DNA of 64,000 nucleotides from Pacificoceanicola onchidii (GTDB lineage Bacteria > Pseudomonadota > Alphaproteobacteria > Rhodobacterales > Rhodobacteraceae). Numbering within the stretch: the stretch's first letter is position 1; the number at the start of each line of letters is the position of its first letter. Made by a program: the position numbers and the translations under genes. The DNA lies in NCBI RefSeq assembly GCF_004804335.1, contig NZ_SRXY01000007.1, positions 124,001-188,000 on the forward strand, read 5' to 3'. Below, in pieces: positions 1 through 8,059 of this stretch. The notes below the pieces were generated by a model. It was not told the origin of the DNA, did no database searches, and saw only the letters and a program-made list of their open reading frames with translations.

Positions 1-75
1 AAGCGCCAATGGGGCGCTGCCCCGCCGCAGCAGAGCTGCGCCTCCCCGAGGTATTTTTGGCCCAAAGAAACCCGG
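1..75 (-). repeat. Dispersed 3'-end repeat, copy A
   Basis: Read on the minus strand, this starts with a GTTTCTTTGGGCC-like core (about 41-75) and continues into GC-rich hairpins: CGCAGC/GCTGCG at 26-31 and 35-40, GGGGC/GCCCC at 11-23, GCGCC/GGCGC at 3-17. It lies downstream of the minus-strand aldehyde dehydrogenase. The core recurs near 38495, 46499 and 57021. The hairpins may continue beyond the window edge. Confidence 0.6.
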
Positions 76-90
76 GTTCGCGAAAAGGAA

Positions 91-115
91 GGCGCCCCGA
101 TCTGATCAGGGCGCC
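91..115 (-). terminator. Rho-independent terminator of the aldehyde dehydrogenase gene
   Basis: A perfect 7-bp inverted repeat (GGCGCCC at 91-97, GGGCGCC at 109-115) lies just past the stop codon of the minus-strand dehydrogenase. On that strand it is followed by the T-rich run TTCCTTTTCG. Confidence 0.65.
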
Positions 116-137
116 CGTGTTTGATGCGAGAGCGGTT

Positions 138-1577
138 TTAAGCGGTTTGCCAGCCGCTGACGGCTTTGACCTCGACAAAGTCATGAATGCCCCAGGCACC
201 GGCTTCGCGGCCATTGCCGGAGGCTTTCATGCCGCCGAAAGGCGCACCGGCGCCACGGGGCTGCCCGTTCATTTCAACCATGCCGGAGCGCAACTGACGC
301 GCCAAACGTTGGCGGCGGTCGTCATCGACGCTTTGAACGTAGTTGGTCAGCCCGTAAGGGGTGTCATTGGCAATCTGGACTGCCTCCGCCTCGTTTTCAA
401 ACTTGAGGATCGACAGGACGGGGCCGAAGATTTCTTCGCGTGCGATGGTCATGTCGTTGGTCACGTCGGCGAAAACCGTGGGGCGCACGTAGAAGCCTTT
501 GTTGAGGCCTTCGGGACGGCCAAGACCCCCGGCTACAAGGCGCGCGCCTTCGTCGATGCCCTTCTGGATCAGATCCTGGATCTTGTTCCACTGGGTCTCG
601 TTCACCACCGGGCCGATGTGGCGGCCCTCTACGGAAGAGGGGCCAACCTCGACCTTTGCGGCGACAGCGGCGGCCTCTTCGACGGCCGCGTCATACCGCG
701 AAGACTCGACCACCATGCGCGAAGGTGCATTGCAGGACTGGCCCGTGTTGTTCATGATGTGCAGCACGCTGCGCTTGACGGCCTTGTCGTCGGCATCGGC
801 AAAGATCAGATTTGCGCCTTTGCCACCCAATTCGAGGTGCACGCGCTTGAGCGAGTCGGCGGCGGATTTGGAGATTGCGATCCCGGCACGGGTGGAGCCG
901 GTAAAGCTGACCATGTCCACGTCCTTGTGTGCGGAGAGCTGCGAGCCCACGCCGACGCCATCGCCGTTCACCAGGTTGAACACACCCGGCGGCAGGTCAG
1001 CGGCATCCATGATTTCGGCGAAGATCACCGCGTTCAGTGGGCTTTCCTCGGAGGGCTTGAGTACCATGGTGTTGCCCGCCACAAGCGCCGCGCCAACCTT
1101 GAGCGTGATCTGGTTCATCGGCCAGTTCCAAGGCGTAATCAGCGCACAGACGCCTACCGCTTCGTGGATGATGCGATCATTCGGGGCGTGATCTCCGAGC
1201 GGGAAGTCCCATTGGAAGTCCTTGGCTGCCTTGATGAAATTCTTCAGATGGTTGATGCCGGTGCCAACCTGCGCGGTCTTGGACAGGGCAACCGGAGCGC
1301 CCATCTCCATGCTGATGGCACTGGCGAGATCCTCGGTGCGGGTCTTGTAGGCGGCATAAATGCGCTCGAGGGCCGCGATACGCTCTTCCGGCGGGGTGGC
1401 CATCCAGCCCGGCAGGGCGGCTTTGGCCGCGGCCACCGCGGCGTCGGTGTCCGCCTGGCCACCAAGCGAGATCACCGCGCAGGCTTCTTCGGTGGACGGA
1501 TCGATCACCGAATGGTCGGTGCCGGCGATTGGATTAACCCATGCACCATTGATGTAGAACTGCTTTTTCTCGATCAT
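138..1577 (-). CDS. NAD(P)-dependent aldehyde dehydrogenase family protein
   Basis: This 479-residue protein is a full-length soluble aldehyde dehydrogenase, oxidising an aldehyde to its acid. It has the TPWNWP cofactor-site motif near residue 148, FTGSTRAG near 225, the general base in ELGGKG (Glu249) and the nucleophile in GQSCNAP (Cys282). The start is set at 1577 because GGGAGG stands 6-12 bases upstream; an in-frame extension to 1652 would bury that ribosome site and add 25 unconserved-looking residues. It is divergent from the peroxiredoxin gene across about 180 bp holding a palindrome at 1693-1709. It ends at its own terminator. The substrate cannot be told from sequence; no pathway partner adjoins it. 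Confidence 0.85.
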   Translation of the reverse strand: MIEKKQFYINGAWVNPIAGTDHSVIDPSTEEACAVISLGGQADTDAAVAAAKAALPGWMATPPEERIAALERIYAAYKTRTEDLASAISMEMGAPVALSKTAQVGTGINHLKNFIKAAKDFQWDFPLGDHAPNDRIIHEAVGVCALITPWNWPMNQITLKVGAALVAGNTMVLKPSEESPLNAVIFAEIMDAADLPPGVFNLVNGDGVGVGSQLSAHKDVDMVSFTGSTRAGIAISKSAADSLKRVHLELGGKGANLIFADADDKAVKRSVLHIMNNTGQSCNAPSRMVVESSRYDAAVEEAAAVAAKVEVGPSSVEGRHIGPVVNETQWNKIQDLIQKGIDEGARLVAGGLGRPEGLNKGFYVRPTVFADVTNDMTIAREEIFGPVLSILKFENEAEAVQIANDTPYGLTNYVQSVDDDRRQRLARQLRSGMVEMNGQPRGAGAPFGGMKASGNGREAGAWGIHDFVEVKAVSGWQTA

Positions 1578-1692
1578 GTCTTTGCCTCCCGTTGGCGATC
1601 GGAAATGTAGAAAGGCCGACCAAACGGTCGACCTTTTGCGACACTCTGTCACTGCAAAGGAGAAGGTGCAAGTAGCGCCTTTACATCACTAG

Positions 1693-1709
1693 TTTAGAAT
1701 GTATCTAAA
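1693..1709. promoter_or_regulatory. Palindrome resembling an Irr (iron control) box
   Basis: TTTAGAATGTATCTAAA is a dyad (TTTAGA, 5-nt spacer, TCTAAA) between the divergent aldehyde dehydrogenase and peroxiredoxin genes, 48 bp before the peroxiredoxin start. As I recall it, the alphaproteobacterial Irr/ICE consensus is TTTAGAA-N3-TTCTAAA; this matches 13 of the 14 defined positions. Regulation by Irr is inference. Confidence 0.45.
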
Positions 1710-1756
1710 TACAAGACACGGATATCTGAGAGAAACACACAGGAAAGGATGTTTCC

Positions 1757-2410
1757 ATGGCTCTGCGCATCAATCAAGAAATCCCCAACCTCACCGTTCC
1801 CACCGATCTGGGGGAGATCACTCTGCACGACTGGATCGGCGACAGCTGGGCCATCCTGTTTTCCCACCCGAAGGACTTCACTCCCGTTTGCACCACCGAG
1901 TTCGGCGCGGTCGCGCAGCTTTCCGACGAATGGGAAAAGCGCAACACGAAAGTGATGGGTATTTCTGTTGACGGTGTTGAAGAGCACAAGGCCTGGAAAG
2001 GCGACATCGAGAAAACCAGTGGCGCGTCCGCCGGGTTCCCGATTGTGGCGGACGAGGGCCTGACCGTATCCAAGGCGCTCGACATGTTGCCCGCCGACGC
2101 CTACCTCCCGGACGGTCGTACCCCGGCAGACAGCGCCACAGTGCGCTCTGTCTTTATCATTGCGCCGAACAAGAAGGTTCAACTCATGATGACCTACCCG
2201 ATGTCCGTAGGCCGCAACTTCGCCGAAGTTCTGCGCGCGCTTGACGGGTTGCAGCGCACCTATGAGCAGCCGCTGGCCACTCCGGCGAACTGGGAAACCG
2301 GCCAGGACGTAATTGTCGCTTTGGCGCTCGATGATGCCGCTGCGGCGGAGAAGTACGGCGATCTGGACATCAAGCTGCCCTACCTGCGCTACGCTAAGGA
2401 TCCGGCATAA
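1757..2410 (+). CDS. 1-Cys peroxiredoxin (Prx6-like)
   Basis: A cytosolic peroxidase of 217 residues reducing H2O2 and organic hydroperoxides. The active-site motif is FTPVCTTE with the peroxidatic Cys45, and this is the only cysteine in the protein, so it is a 1-Cys type that needs an external thiol reductant. The length and the C-terminal arm (about residues 160-217) fit the Prx6 subfamily rather than 2-Cys AhpC. AGGAAAGGA precedes the ATG. The gene is monocistronic: a palindromic operator candidate lies upstream and a strong terminator at 2449-2481 downstream. Confidence 0.92.
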   Translation: MALRINQEIPNLTVPTDLGEITLHDWIGDSWAILFSHPKDFTPVCTTEFGAVAQLSDEWEKRNTKVMGISVDGVEEHKAWKGDIEKTSGASAGFPIVADEGLTVSKALDMLPADAYLPDGRTPADSATVRSVFIIAPNKKVQLMMTYPMSVGRNFAEVLRALDGLQRTYEQPLATPANWETGQDVIVALALDDAAAAEKYGDLDIKLPYLRYAKDPA

Positions 2411-2448
2411 GCCAAGGCCGTTTCATTAGCGCTCTGAGCGCTTACAAG

Positions 2449-2481
2449 GACCCCCGAAGCCCTGCGCCTCGGGGGTCTTTT
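2449..2481 (+). terminator. Rho-independent terminator after the peroxiredoxin gene
   Basis: A perfect 9-bp stem, GACCCCCGA (2449-2457) with TCGGGGGTC (2469-2477), is followed by TTTT. It sits 40 bp past the peroxiredoxin stop. Confidence 0.85.
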
Positions 2482-2569
2482 GCCAAGTGACGTCCCGCAC
2501 AGACGCGGGTTCGAAATTGGCGCACTCTTATGCCAATCCTTTTCGGTTGAAGGCACAGGAGGGCTTCCC

Positions 2570-3331
2570 ATGACGACGATCCCCGGAACCCGGACCAAGG
2601 CGGTGTTCATGCCCGTTGCGGACGGGTCATTCCCGCCGCTGTACTATGGCGCAGGCGAGGGCAGCGTCGCCATAGCCTCAATGAATGCGGGCAATTCCCA
2701 AGGCCTCTATGTCGGCGGCGACGGGATCAACAAAGGGTTCAGGCACGCGCTGTCCAAACAAAAAACCGATCTTTACGCATCAGAGCACACGGCCATGGCG
2801 GGTGCGGCGGCTCCGGGCGCCATCGTGACCAAGACTTACACCCCCGAAGATCCCTGCGCTTGCATGACACTGTGCAACAAGCGATTGCCGGGAACCTCCG
2901 GCTACACCGGGCTGGCTTTTGCGGATGTTTTCTCGGATGCCCTGTGCCCCCATGGCAATACCATGAACCGGGGCATGTCCTACGTCGCGCCACCTTATGG
3001 CGGGGATTACACCAGGGACGCGGATTTTCTGGATGCGATCCGCGAACTGGGGGGCACTGCGGTTGAGGCTGTGCATGGGTACAATCTCTGGGCGAAGGCC
3101 AATAGTGCGCCGGAGATCGGCGGATTGCGGCTCTGCATGTACAGTTCCAGCATCTACAATCCGAAGGGCGTGCCGCAGAACGACATTGCGATGGCGATCT
3201 ATGGCGGGGTGCGGGCCGGGATCATCGCCACCGGTGCCAGCTTGTCCGAAGTGCAGATGCCCGTCGCGTCATCCGGCCCGACCGCGCACAAACCATACTT
3301 TGCCGCTGTGAAGGCTTCACTGACATCCTGA
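2570..3331 (+). CDS. Hypothetical protein of unrecognised family
   Basis: I do not recognise this 253-residue protein. It begins at an ATG with AGGAGG 7 bases upstream; an upstream in-frame extension to 2480 lies inside the preceding terminator and is rejected. No signal peptide or membrane segment is apparent. Visible marks are a cysteine cluster, DPCACMTLCNKR, around residues 100-110, and further single cysteines near 135 and 187. The C-terminal half has glycine/alanine-rich stretches (AIYGGVRAGIIATGA). It stands alone between the peroxiredoxin terminator and xthA, on the same strand as both. Codon use and GC match the neighbours, so recent transfer is not indicated. No function is proposed. 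Confidence 0.75.
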   Translation: MTTIPGTRTKAVFMPVADGSFPPLYYGAGEGSVAIASMNAGNSQGLYVGGDGINKGFRHALSKQKTDLYASEHTAMAGAAAPGAIVTKTYTPEDPCACMTLCNKRLPGTSGYTGLAFADVFSDALCPHGNTMNRGMSYVAPPYGGDYTRDADFLDAIRELGGTAVEAVHGYNLWAKANSAPEIGGLRLCMYSSSIYNPKGVPQNDIAMAIYGGVRAGIIATGASLSEVQMPVASSGPTAHKPYFAAVKASLTS

Positions 3332-3395
3332 CCTCGGCTTGCACCCTCCCGCGCGGCGTTGCACTCTGCGCGCAAACGCGAACGGGAGAGCGGCA

Positions 3396-4184
3396 ATGGG
3401 CTTTACACTGGCAACCTGGAACATCAATTCCGTGCGGCTTCGGGCGGGGCTGGTCGAGCAGCTATTGCGCGAGGAATCGCCGGATGTGCTCTGCCTGCAG
3501 GAATGCAAGAGCCCGGTGGACAAGATCCCGATGGAGGGCTTCGAAGCGCTCGGCTATGGCCACATGGTGGCGCGCGGGCAGAAAGGGTACAACGGCGTTG
3601 CGATCCTGTCGAAACTGCCGTTGCGCGATGTGGGTGACAAGGATTTCGCATCGCTGGGCCATGCCCGCCACGTGGCGGCGGAGCTTGAGAACGGCGTGAC
3701 GATCCACAACTTCTATGTACCAGCGGGGGGCGATATCCCGGACCGGGAGAAGAACGAGAAGTTCGGGCAGAAGTTGGATTACCTGTCGGAAATGCGCGAC
3801 TGGTTCCATGCTGAACGCCAGTCGAAGTCCGTTCTGGTCGGCGATCTGAACATCGCTCCGCGTGAGGATGACGTTTGGGATCACAAAAAGCTTCTGAAGA
3901 TCGTCAGCCACACACCGGTGGAGGTTGAGGCTTTGGGGGCGGTGCAGGATGCGGGGGGCTGGGCCGATGTGACCCGCGCTGATATTCCCGAAGGTAAGCT
4001 CTATTCATGGTGGTCCTACCGCGCCCGCGACTGGGACGCGGCGGACAAAGGGCGGCGGCTTGATCACGTCTGGGCGACGTCTGACATCGCTTCGTCGGGC
4101 CATTCGTCGAAAGTGCTGCGCGATGCGCGCGGCTGGGAGAAACCATCTGACCATGCGCCGGTGTTTGCCTCGTTTGATTTGTGA
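3396..4184 (+). CDS. xthA: Exodeoxyribonuclease III / AP endonuclease
   Basis: A 262-residue enzyme of the exonuclease-endonuclease-phosphatase fold that cleaves DNA at abasic sites in base excision repair and has 3'-5' exonuclease activity. Family motifs are in order: TWNINSVR at the N-terminus, LCLQECK near residue 35 (metal-binding Glu), GYNGVAILSK, VLVGDLNIAP (catalytic Asp/Asn) and the final SDHAPVFASF with the catalytic His. The start at 3396 has GGGAGAG upstream; an in-frame extension to 3339 lacks a ribosome site. Length is normal for the family. It is followed at 90 bp by an unrelated LRR gene. Confidence 0.93.
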   Translation: MGFTLATWNINSVRLRAGLVEQLLREESPDVLCLQECKSPVDKIPMEGFEALGYGHMVARGQKGYNGVAILSKLPLRDVGDKDFASLGHARHVAAELENGVTIHNFYVPAGGDIPDREKNEKFGQKLDYLSEMRDWFHAERQSKSVLVGDLNIAPREDDVWDHKKLLKIVSHTPVEVEALGAVQDAGGWADVTRADIPEGKLYSWWSYRARDWDAADKGRRLDHVWATSDIASSGHSSKVLRDARGWEKPSDHAPVFASFDL

Positions 4185-4271
4185 GGGAAGGGTGGGCTTC
4201 GGACCTAGGGTTGATCGCAGGTGTTTGGCGGGTAAAGTTCTGCCATCTGGTGTCGGCTCAGGAGGAGCGTC

Positions 4272-6143
4272 ATGATAAAGGGCCCCTTGGGATTTGAGTT
4301 GGATATGGCCCGCAAACTCGCCGAAATCGAAGCGGAAGAACGGCGGCTTGGGCAGAAAGAGGACGCGACCGACGCAGATCTCGCCGAAGCGCGGGTGCCG
4401 TCAGAGGCTGACAAGGCCTATGCCGGCGCCGAGGCGCTGATCGCGAAGGCAAAGGCGGATGGCCGGCAAAAGCTTAGCCTTGACCGCGAGGAATTTCGCG
4501 CGCTGGACCGGCTACCCAATGAAGTAAGAGATTTGCACCGCGTAGTTGAACTCGACTTTAGCAGTACAAGAGTCTCAGACCTTTCGCCTCTGGCTGATAT
4601 GGTGTGGCTAAAAGAATTGAATTTTTACGAAACCCCGGTGGACGACTTGTCGCCGGTTTCCGACCTTGTTGAACTTACGTTCCTGGGAGCCGGAAAAACG
4701 AAAGTCAACGATCTGCGGCCCCTTGAAAACCTGAGGCAGCTTGACACGTTGGTTGTTTCTGGAACGGAAATTTCGGACATCCAGGTTCTTGCACGTCTAA
4801 GTCGTTTGGAGGCGATTTGGATCGGTGACACGAAGGTACGAACATTTCATGCATTGAAATCGTTACCTTATCTCCACACGGTTAGTCTGGATCATATGCG
4901 CGGTGCCGACTACTCAGCGCTAAGCCAATTGGAAGGACTAACGGCTTTGCTCTTGGAGGATTCTGATGTCCAAGACATTGGCTTTGTTAAATCTATGACC
5001 GACCTCAATTGCTTGGACATAAGAGGAACGGCTGTCGTTGATCTAAGGCCAGCGTACGAGAATCGAAAAATTCTATCTGGCAACTACAATCATTTCTTTG
5101 CAGATGATGAGGCCGGGAACGGTTCTTGGTCCGGGATAGTCTTTGAAGGATGTCAGGCGACTCGGGATGATCCTAACTTGGAAGCGATTTCCAAACTAGA
5201 AGACGATACTAAGCGCGCGCAAACCTTGTTCGATTACCTTGAGGATTGGGTGCCGCCAAGGAAGGTGAAAAACCACCGCGAAAACCCAACTCCGCCGCAA
5301 CCTGGTATTGCACCGCTCCAAACTGAAATTCTCGATGGCCGCTTGGTTCGCAGCGGTGCGCATGGTTTGCCGGAAAGCGACGCAATGGCACGGGCCGAGG
5401 CCGGATGGTGGGCCTTGAAGGAATATCGCAAAGTCTTTGGCAACAGTTGTAATGTGCATAACTATGGTCAGTTGGTTGCGGTTCTGGATGGTTTCGACAT
5501 GGCTATGGGTGAAACCTTCGATCCGGATCGGTTGATTCTGATCGGAACGATGGGATCGGCGGTGGTGGCACTGTCCGATGATGGCGAGTTTTGCGAAATG
5601 CTGCCAACCGGAGCCAGCGCGCTGCTTGGGCAGTTCGGGGTGCAGATCGAGACCTTTCTCAACCGTTTTCCGGATTGGGTGACCTATAAGGAAGAGGCAC
5701 AGGGGACCCAATTGACGGTCTCGGATGTTGTCTCCGAGCGCGCTGTGTTTGAACAAATCGAAGACGGGTTGCGCGAGAGCGCTGAAACGGACCGTGAGGT
5801 GGTCGAGGATTACGCGGTTCAAGTTCAGTACGGGGCAATAGAGGGTGCTGACCCTGTGGTTGCCAAGGGGCTGGTGGCTTCCACGCGCGAAACTGTTCGG
5901 GTTCTGTCGGAAGAGGCGATTAAGGGAGTTCAGTCCGGCGAACTCGTAAGGGGCGAGTTAGATGCCATTGACACGGTCCATAAAACAGAGCTCGCGAAGG
6001 TGAAATGGTACGCGGGCGGCTGGGCTATCGTGTTGCTGCGTCGGCGAAGTGCGCCTCTCAGGCAATTGTCGAGACGGTTCCCTGCCCAAATGGGCTGGGT
6101 TGATCGCATTTTGGATTATATCGGCGCGCCGAAGGGACTCTGA
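4272..6143 (+). CDS. Leucine-rich repeat protein with unknown C-terminal region
   Basis: A 623-residue soluble protein. Residues 1-87 are charged and probably helical. Residues 88-263 form eight consecutive 22-residue leucine-rich repeats of the SDS22/internalin type, with the recurring pattern L-x2-L-x-(L/I)-x2-T-x-(V/I)-x-D-(L/I). The remaining 360 residues match nothing I know. No signal peptide, membrane helix or ATPase motif is present. The repeat-coding part (about 4500-5300) is clearly AT-richer than the surrounding DNA, with codons such as AAA, TTT and AGA, while both ends of the gene return to local composition. GGAGG lies near the ATG. It is a single gene with no partner, which fits an acquired, perhaps recombined, protein-binding protein. 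No function is assigned. Confidence 0.82.
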   Translation: MIKGPLGFELDMARKLAEIEAEERRLGQKEDATDADLAEARVPSEADKAYAGAEALIAKAKADGRQKLSLDREEFRALDRLPNEVRDLHRVVELDFSSTRVSDLSPLADMVWLKELNFYETPVDDLSPVSDLVELTFLGAGKTKVNDLRPLENLRQLDTLVVSGTEISDIQVLARLSRLEAIWIGDTKVRTFHALKSLPYLHTVSLDHMRGADYSALSQLEGLTALLLEDSDVQDIGFVKSMTDLNCLDIRGTAVVDLRPAYENRKILSGNYNHFFADDEAGNGSWSGIVFEGCQATRDDPNLEAISKLEDDTKRAQTLFDYLEDWVPPRKVKNHRENPTPPQPGIAPLQTEILDGRLVRSGAHGLPESDAMARAEAGWWALKEYRKVFGNSCNVHNYGQLVAVLDGFDMAMGETFDPDRLILIGTMGSAVVALSDDGEFCEMLPTGASALLGQFGVQIETFLNRFPDWVTYKEEAQGTQLTVSDVVSERAVFEQIEDGLRESAETDREVVEDYAVQVQYGAIEGADPVVAKGLVASTRETVRVLSEEAIKGVQSGELVRGELDAIDTVHKTELAKVKWYAGGWAIVLLRRRSAPLRQLSRRFPAQMGWVDRILDYIGAPKGL

Positions 6144-6204
6144 TCGGACGCGGAGCGATAGCCCTGTCCTAAAGATTGCTCCGCTCCCAAAATGCTCTTG
6201 CGCG

Positions 6205-6229
6205 GGTCTGTAGGGCGGGGCTTTGCCCC
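6205..6229 (-). repeat. 25-bp GC-rich palindromic repeat, copy 1
   Basis: This 25-bp sequence contains the hairpin GGGGCTTTGCCCC and matches 23 of 25 positions of the sequence at 16902-16926 in opposite orientation. It lies between the LRR gene and the cnoX-like gene. Confidence 0.6.
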
Positions 6230-6299
6230 GCTGCCCTTGCAAGACGGGCCGCGCTGCGCCATCTAACAAATAAAGGTAACCGCAAGGGCGGAGGCAAAG

Positions 6300-7211
6300 A
6301 TGCTGGAATTGGGACAAGGGCAGGCGCCGGCAGGCGATCTGGTCAAGGATATCACCGAAGCGGAGTTCATGACCGAGGTGGTCGAAGCCTCGCAGACCGT
6401 GCCGGTGATCGTGGACTTCTGGGCGCCGTGGTGCGGGCCGTGCAAGACGCTTGGTCCGGCTCTGGAAGCCGCCGTCGCTGACGCGAAGGGCGCGGTGCGG
6501 ATGGTCAAGGTCAACGTCGATGAGGCGCAGATGATCGCGGGTCAAATGCGCATCCAGTCGATCCCGACGGTCTACGCCTTCTGGCAGGGCCAGCCGGTTG
6601 ACGGCTTTCAGGGGGCTTTGCCCGGCTCGGAGCTTAAACAGTTCATTGACCGGGTGATCGAGGCCGCCGGGGGCGACGCCTCGGGTGGGCTGGACGATGC
6701 CATTGCGGCGGCGCAGGAAATGCTGGAGCAGGGCGCGGCCGTAGATGCGGCGCAGACCTTTGCGGCGATCCTCGGCGAAGACCCGGCCAATGCGACGGCC
6801 TATGCGGGTATGGTGCAGGCGCATATCGCCATGGATGATCTTGATCAGGCCGAAGCGATTCTGAACGGTGCACCGGCGGAAATCTCAACCGCTCCGGAGC
6901 TTGAAGCTGTGCACGCGGCGCTCGAGCTGGCCAAGCAGGCGGCGGATGCCGGACCGGTTGCGGAACTGACCGCACAGGTGGAGGCTGACCCGGACAACCA
7001 CCAGGCGCGCTTTGATCTCGCACAGGCGCTTTATGCCAACGGCGATGGCGAAGCTGCCGTGGATCAGTTCCTCGAGTTGTTCCGCCGGGATCGGGACTGG
7101 AACGATGGCGCGGCCAAGGCCCAGCTCTTCACCATCTTCGAAGCGCTCAAGCCGAATGATCCCGTGGCATTGAAAGGGCGTCGCAAATTGTCGTCCATGC
7201 TGTTTGCCTGA
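6300..7211 (+). CDS. cnoX: Thioredoxin-TPR protein, CnoX (YbbN) family
   Basis: A 303-residue cytosolic protein with an N-terminal thioredoxin fold (about residues 15-110) and a C-terminal tetratricopeptide region (about 115-300). The family member in E. coli is a redox holdase that hands clients to GroEL and DnaK. Here the active-site motif is intact, WAPWCGPCK with Cys45 and Cys48, so thiol-disulfide exchange is possible, unlike the E. coli protein, which lacks the first cysteine. GGAGG lies 6 bases before the ATG. It probably heads a three-gene operon with the LON-domain gene 27 bp downstream and the Trm112-like gene. Confidence 0.85.
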   Translation: MLELGQGQAPAGDLVKDITEAEFMTEVVEASQTVPVIVDFWAPWCGPCKTLGPALEAAVADAKGAVRMVKVNVDEAQMIAGQMRIQSIPTVYAFWQGQPVDGFQGALPGSELKQFIDRVIEAAGGDASGGLDDAIAAAQEMLEQGAAVDAAQTFAAILGEDPANATAYAGMVQAHIAMDDLDQAEAILNGAPAEISTAPELEAVHAALELAKQAADAGPVAELTAQVEADPDNHQARFDLAQALYANGDGEAAVDQFLELFRRDRDWNDGAAKAQLFTIFEALKPNDPVALKGRRKLSSMLFA

Positions 7212-7238
7212 GGCGGCTTGCGGGCTAGGTCGCGTCTT

Positions 7239-7880
7239 ATGACACGCCTCAAAGATCTGCCGGACATCATTCCCGTTTTCCCGTTACCGGGCGCGCTGCT
7301 TTTGCCACGCGCCCGCCTGCCGTTGCACCTTTTTGAGCCGCGCTATCTCGCGATGCTGGAGGACTGTCTCAAGACAAGCCACCGGCTGATCGGGATGGTG
7401 CAGCCAAACGAAGTGCCGGGACGAGACGGCCCTGGCCTGCACCGGATCGGTTGTGCGGGGCGTGTCACGCAGTTTTCCGAAACGGAAGACGGGCGCTACA
7501 TGATCACCCTGACTGGCATGTCGCGGTTTCGGGTTCAGGATGAGGTGGACGGCTTTACACCGTATCGTCGCTGCTCTGTGACATGGACCGGATTCGAGCA
7601 GGACTTGCGCGAGGTGGAGCGCGACAGCGGGTTTGACCGGACGGCCTTCCTGAAGCTGCTTGACCGCTACTTCGAGACGCGGGAATTGTCGGCGGACTGG
7701 CAAACGCTGGAGGATGCGGAGGATGAGCTGCTCATCAATTCGCTGTCGATGCTTCTGGACTTTTCACCGGAAGACAAGCAGGCCCTGCTGGAGGCCCCGT
7801 CTCTCGGCACCCGCCGCGAGACTCTGGTGACCTTGATAGAATACGCCATGCGTGGCGGCGATGGAGATGTGATGCAATGA
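7239..7880 (+). CDS. LON N-terminal (substrate-binding) domain protein
   Basis: A 213-residue protein made up of the N-terminal domain of Lon protease without ATPase or protease parts. The typical opening [14 protein letters not shown] is followed by [14 protein letters not shown] and by a region ending in helices. Such stand-alone domains are common in proteobacteria and their role is not established. I place the start at ATG 7239; an in-frame TTG at 7218 would add seven residues. The stop overlaps the start of the next gene by ATGA, so translation is coupled. It lies in a probable operon with the cnoX-like gene. Confidence 0.85.
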   Translation: MTRLKDLPDIIPVFPLPGALLLPRARLPLHLFEPRYLAMLEDCLKTSHRLIGMVQPNEVPGRDGPGLHRIGCAGRVTQFSETEDGRYMITLTGMSRFRVQDEVDGFTPYRRCSVTWTGFEQDLREVERDSGFDRTAFLKLLDRYFETRELSADWQTLEDAEDELLINSLSMLLDFSPEDKQALLEAPSLGTRRETLVTLIEYAMRGGDGDVMQ

Positions 7881-8059
7881 GCGAAAAAGCGTTTGATCCA
7901 AGGATGTTGGAGGCTCTGGTCTGTCCGGTGACCCAAGGCGGTCTTCGCTATGATGCCGAGGCGCAGGAACTGGTGAGCAAAGCCGCCAAACTCGCCTTCC
8001 CAATCCGCAACGGGATCCCCGTGATGCTGGTTGATGAAGCGCGCGAGTTGAACGCTTAA
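7877..8059 (+). CDS. Trm112-like small protein (UPF0434 family)
   Basis: A 60-residue protein with the family layout [13 protein letters not shown] ... [14 protein letters not shown]. Related proteins are small zinc-binding partners of methyltransferases, but here only one cysteine is present (Cys16, CPVT instead of CPxC), so zinc binding is doubtful. Its start overlaps the LON-domain gene by 4 bp. Its TAA stop shares the palindrome TTAA (8056-8059) with the stop of the opposing dehydratase gene. Confidence 0.85.
   Translation: MSEKAFDPRMLEALVCPVTQGGLRYDAEAQELVSKAAKLAFPIRNGIPVMLVDEARELNA

Noticed and set aside
1577-1652. Longer start for the aldehyde dehydrogenase
   Set aside because: The extension removes the strong GGGAGG site from its place and runs toward the divergent promoter; the family normally begins near the chosen ATG.
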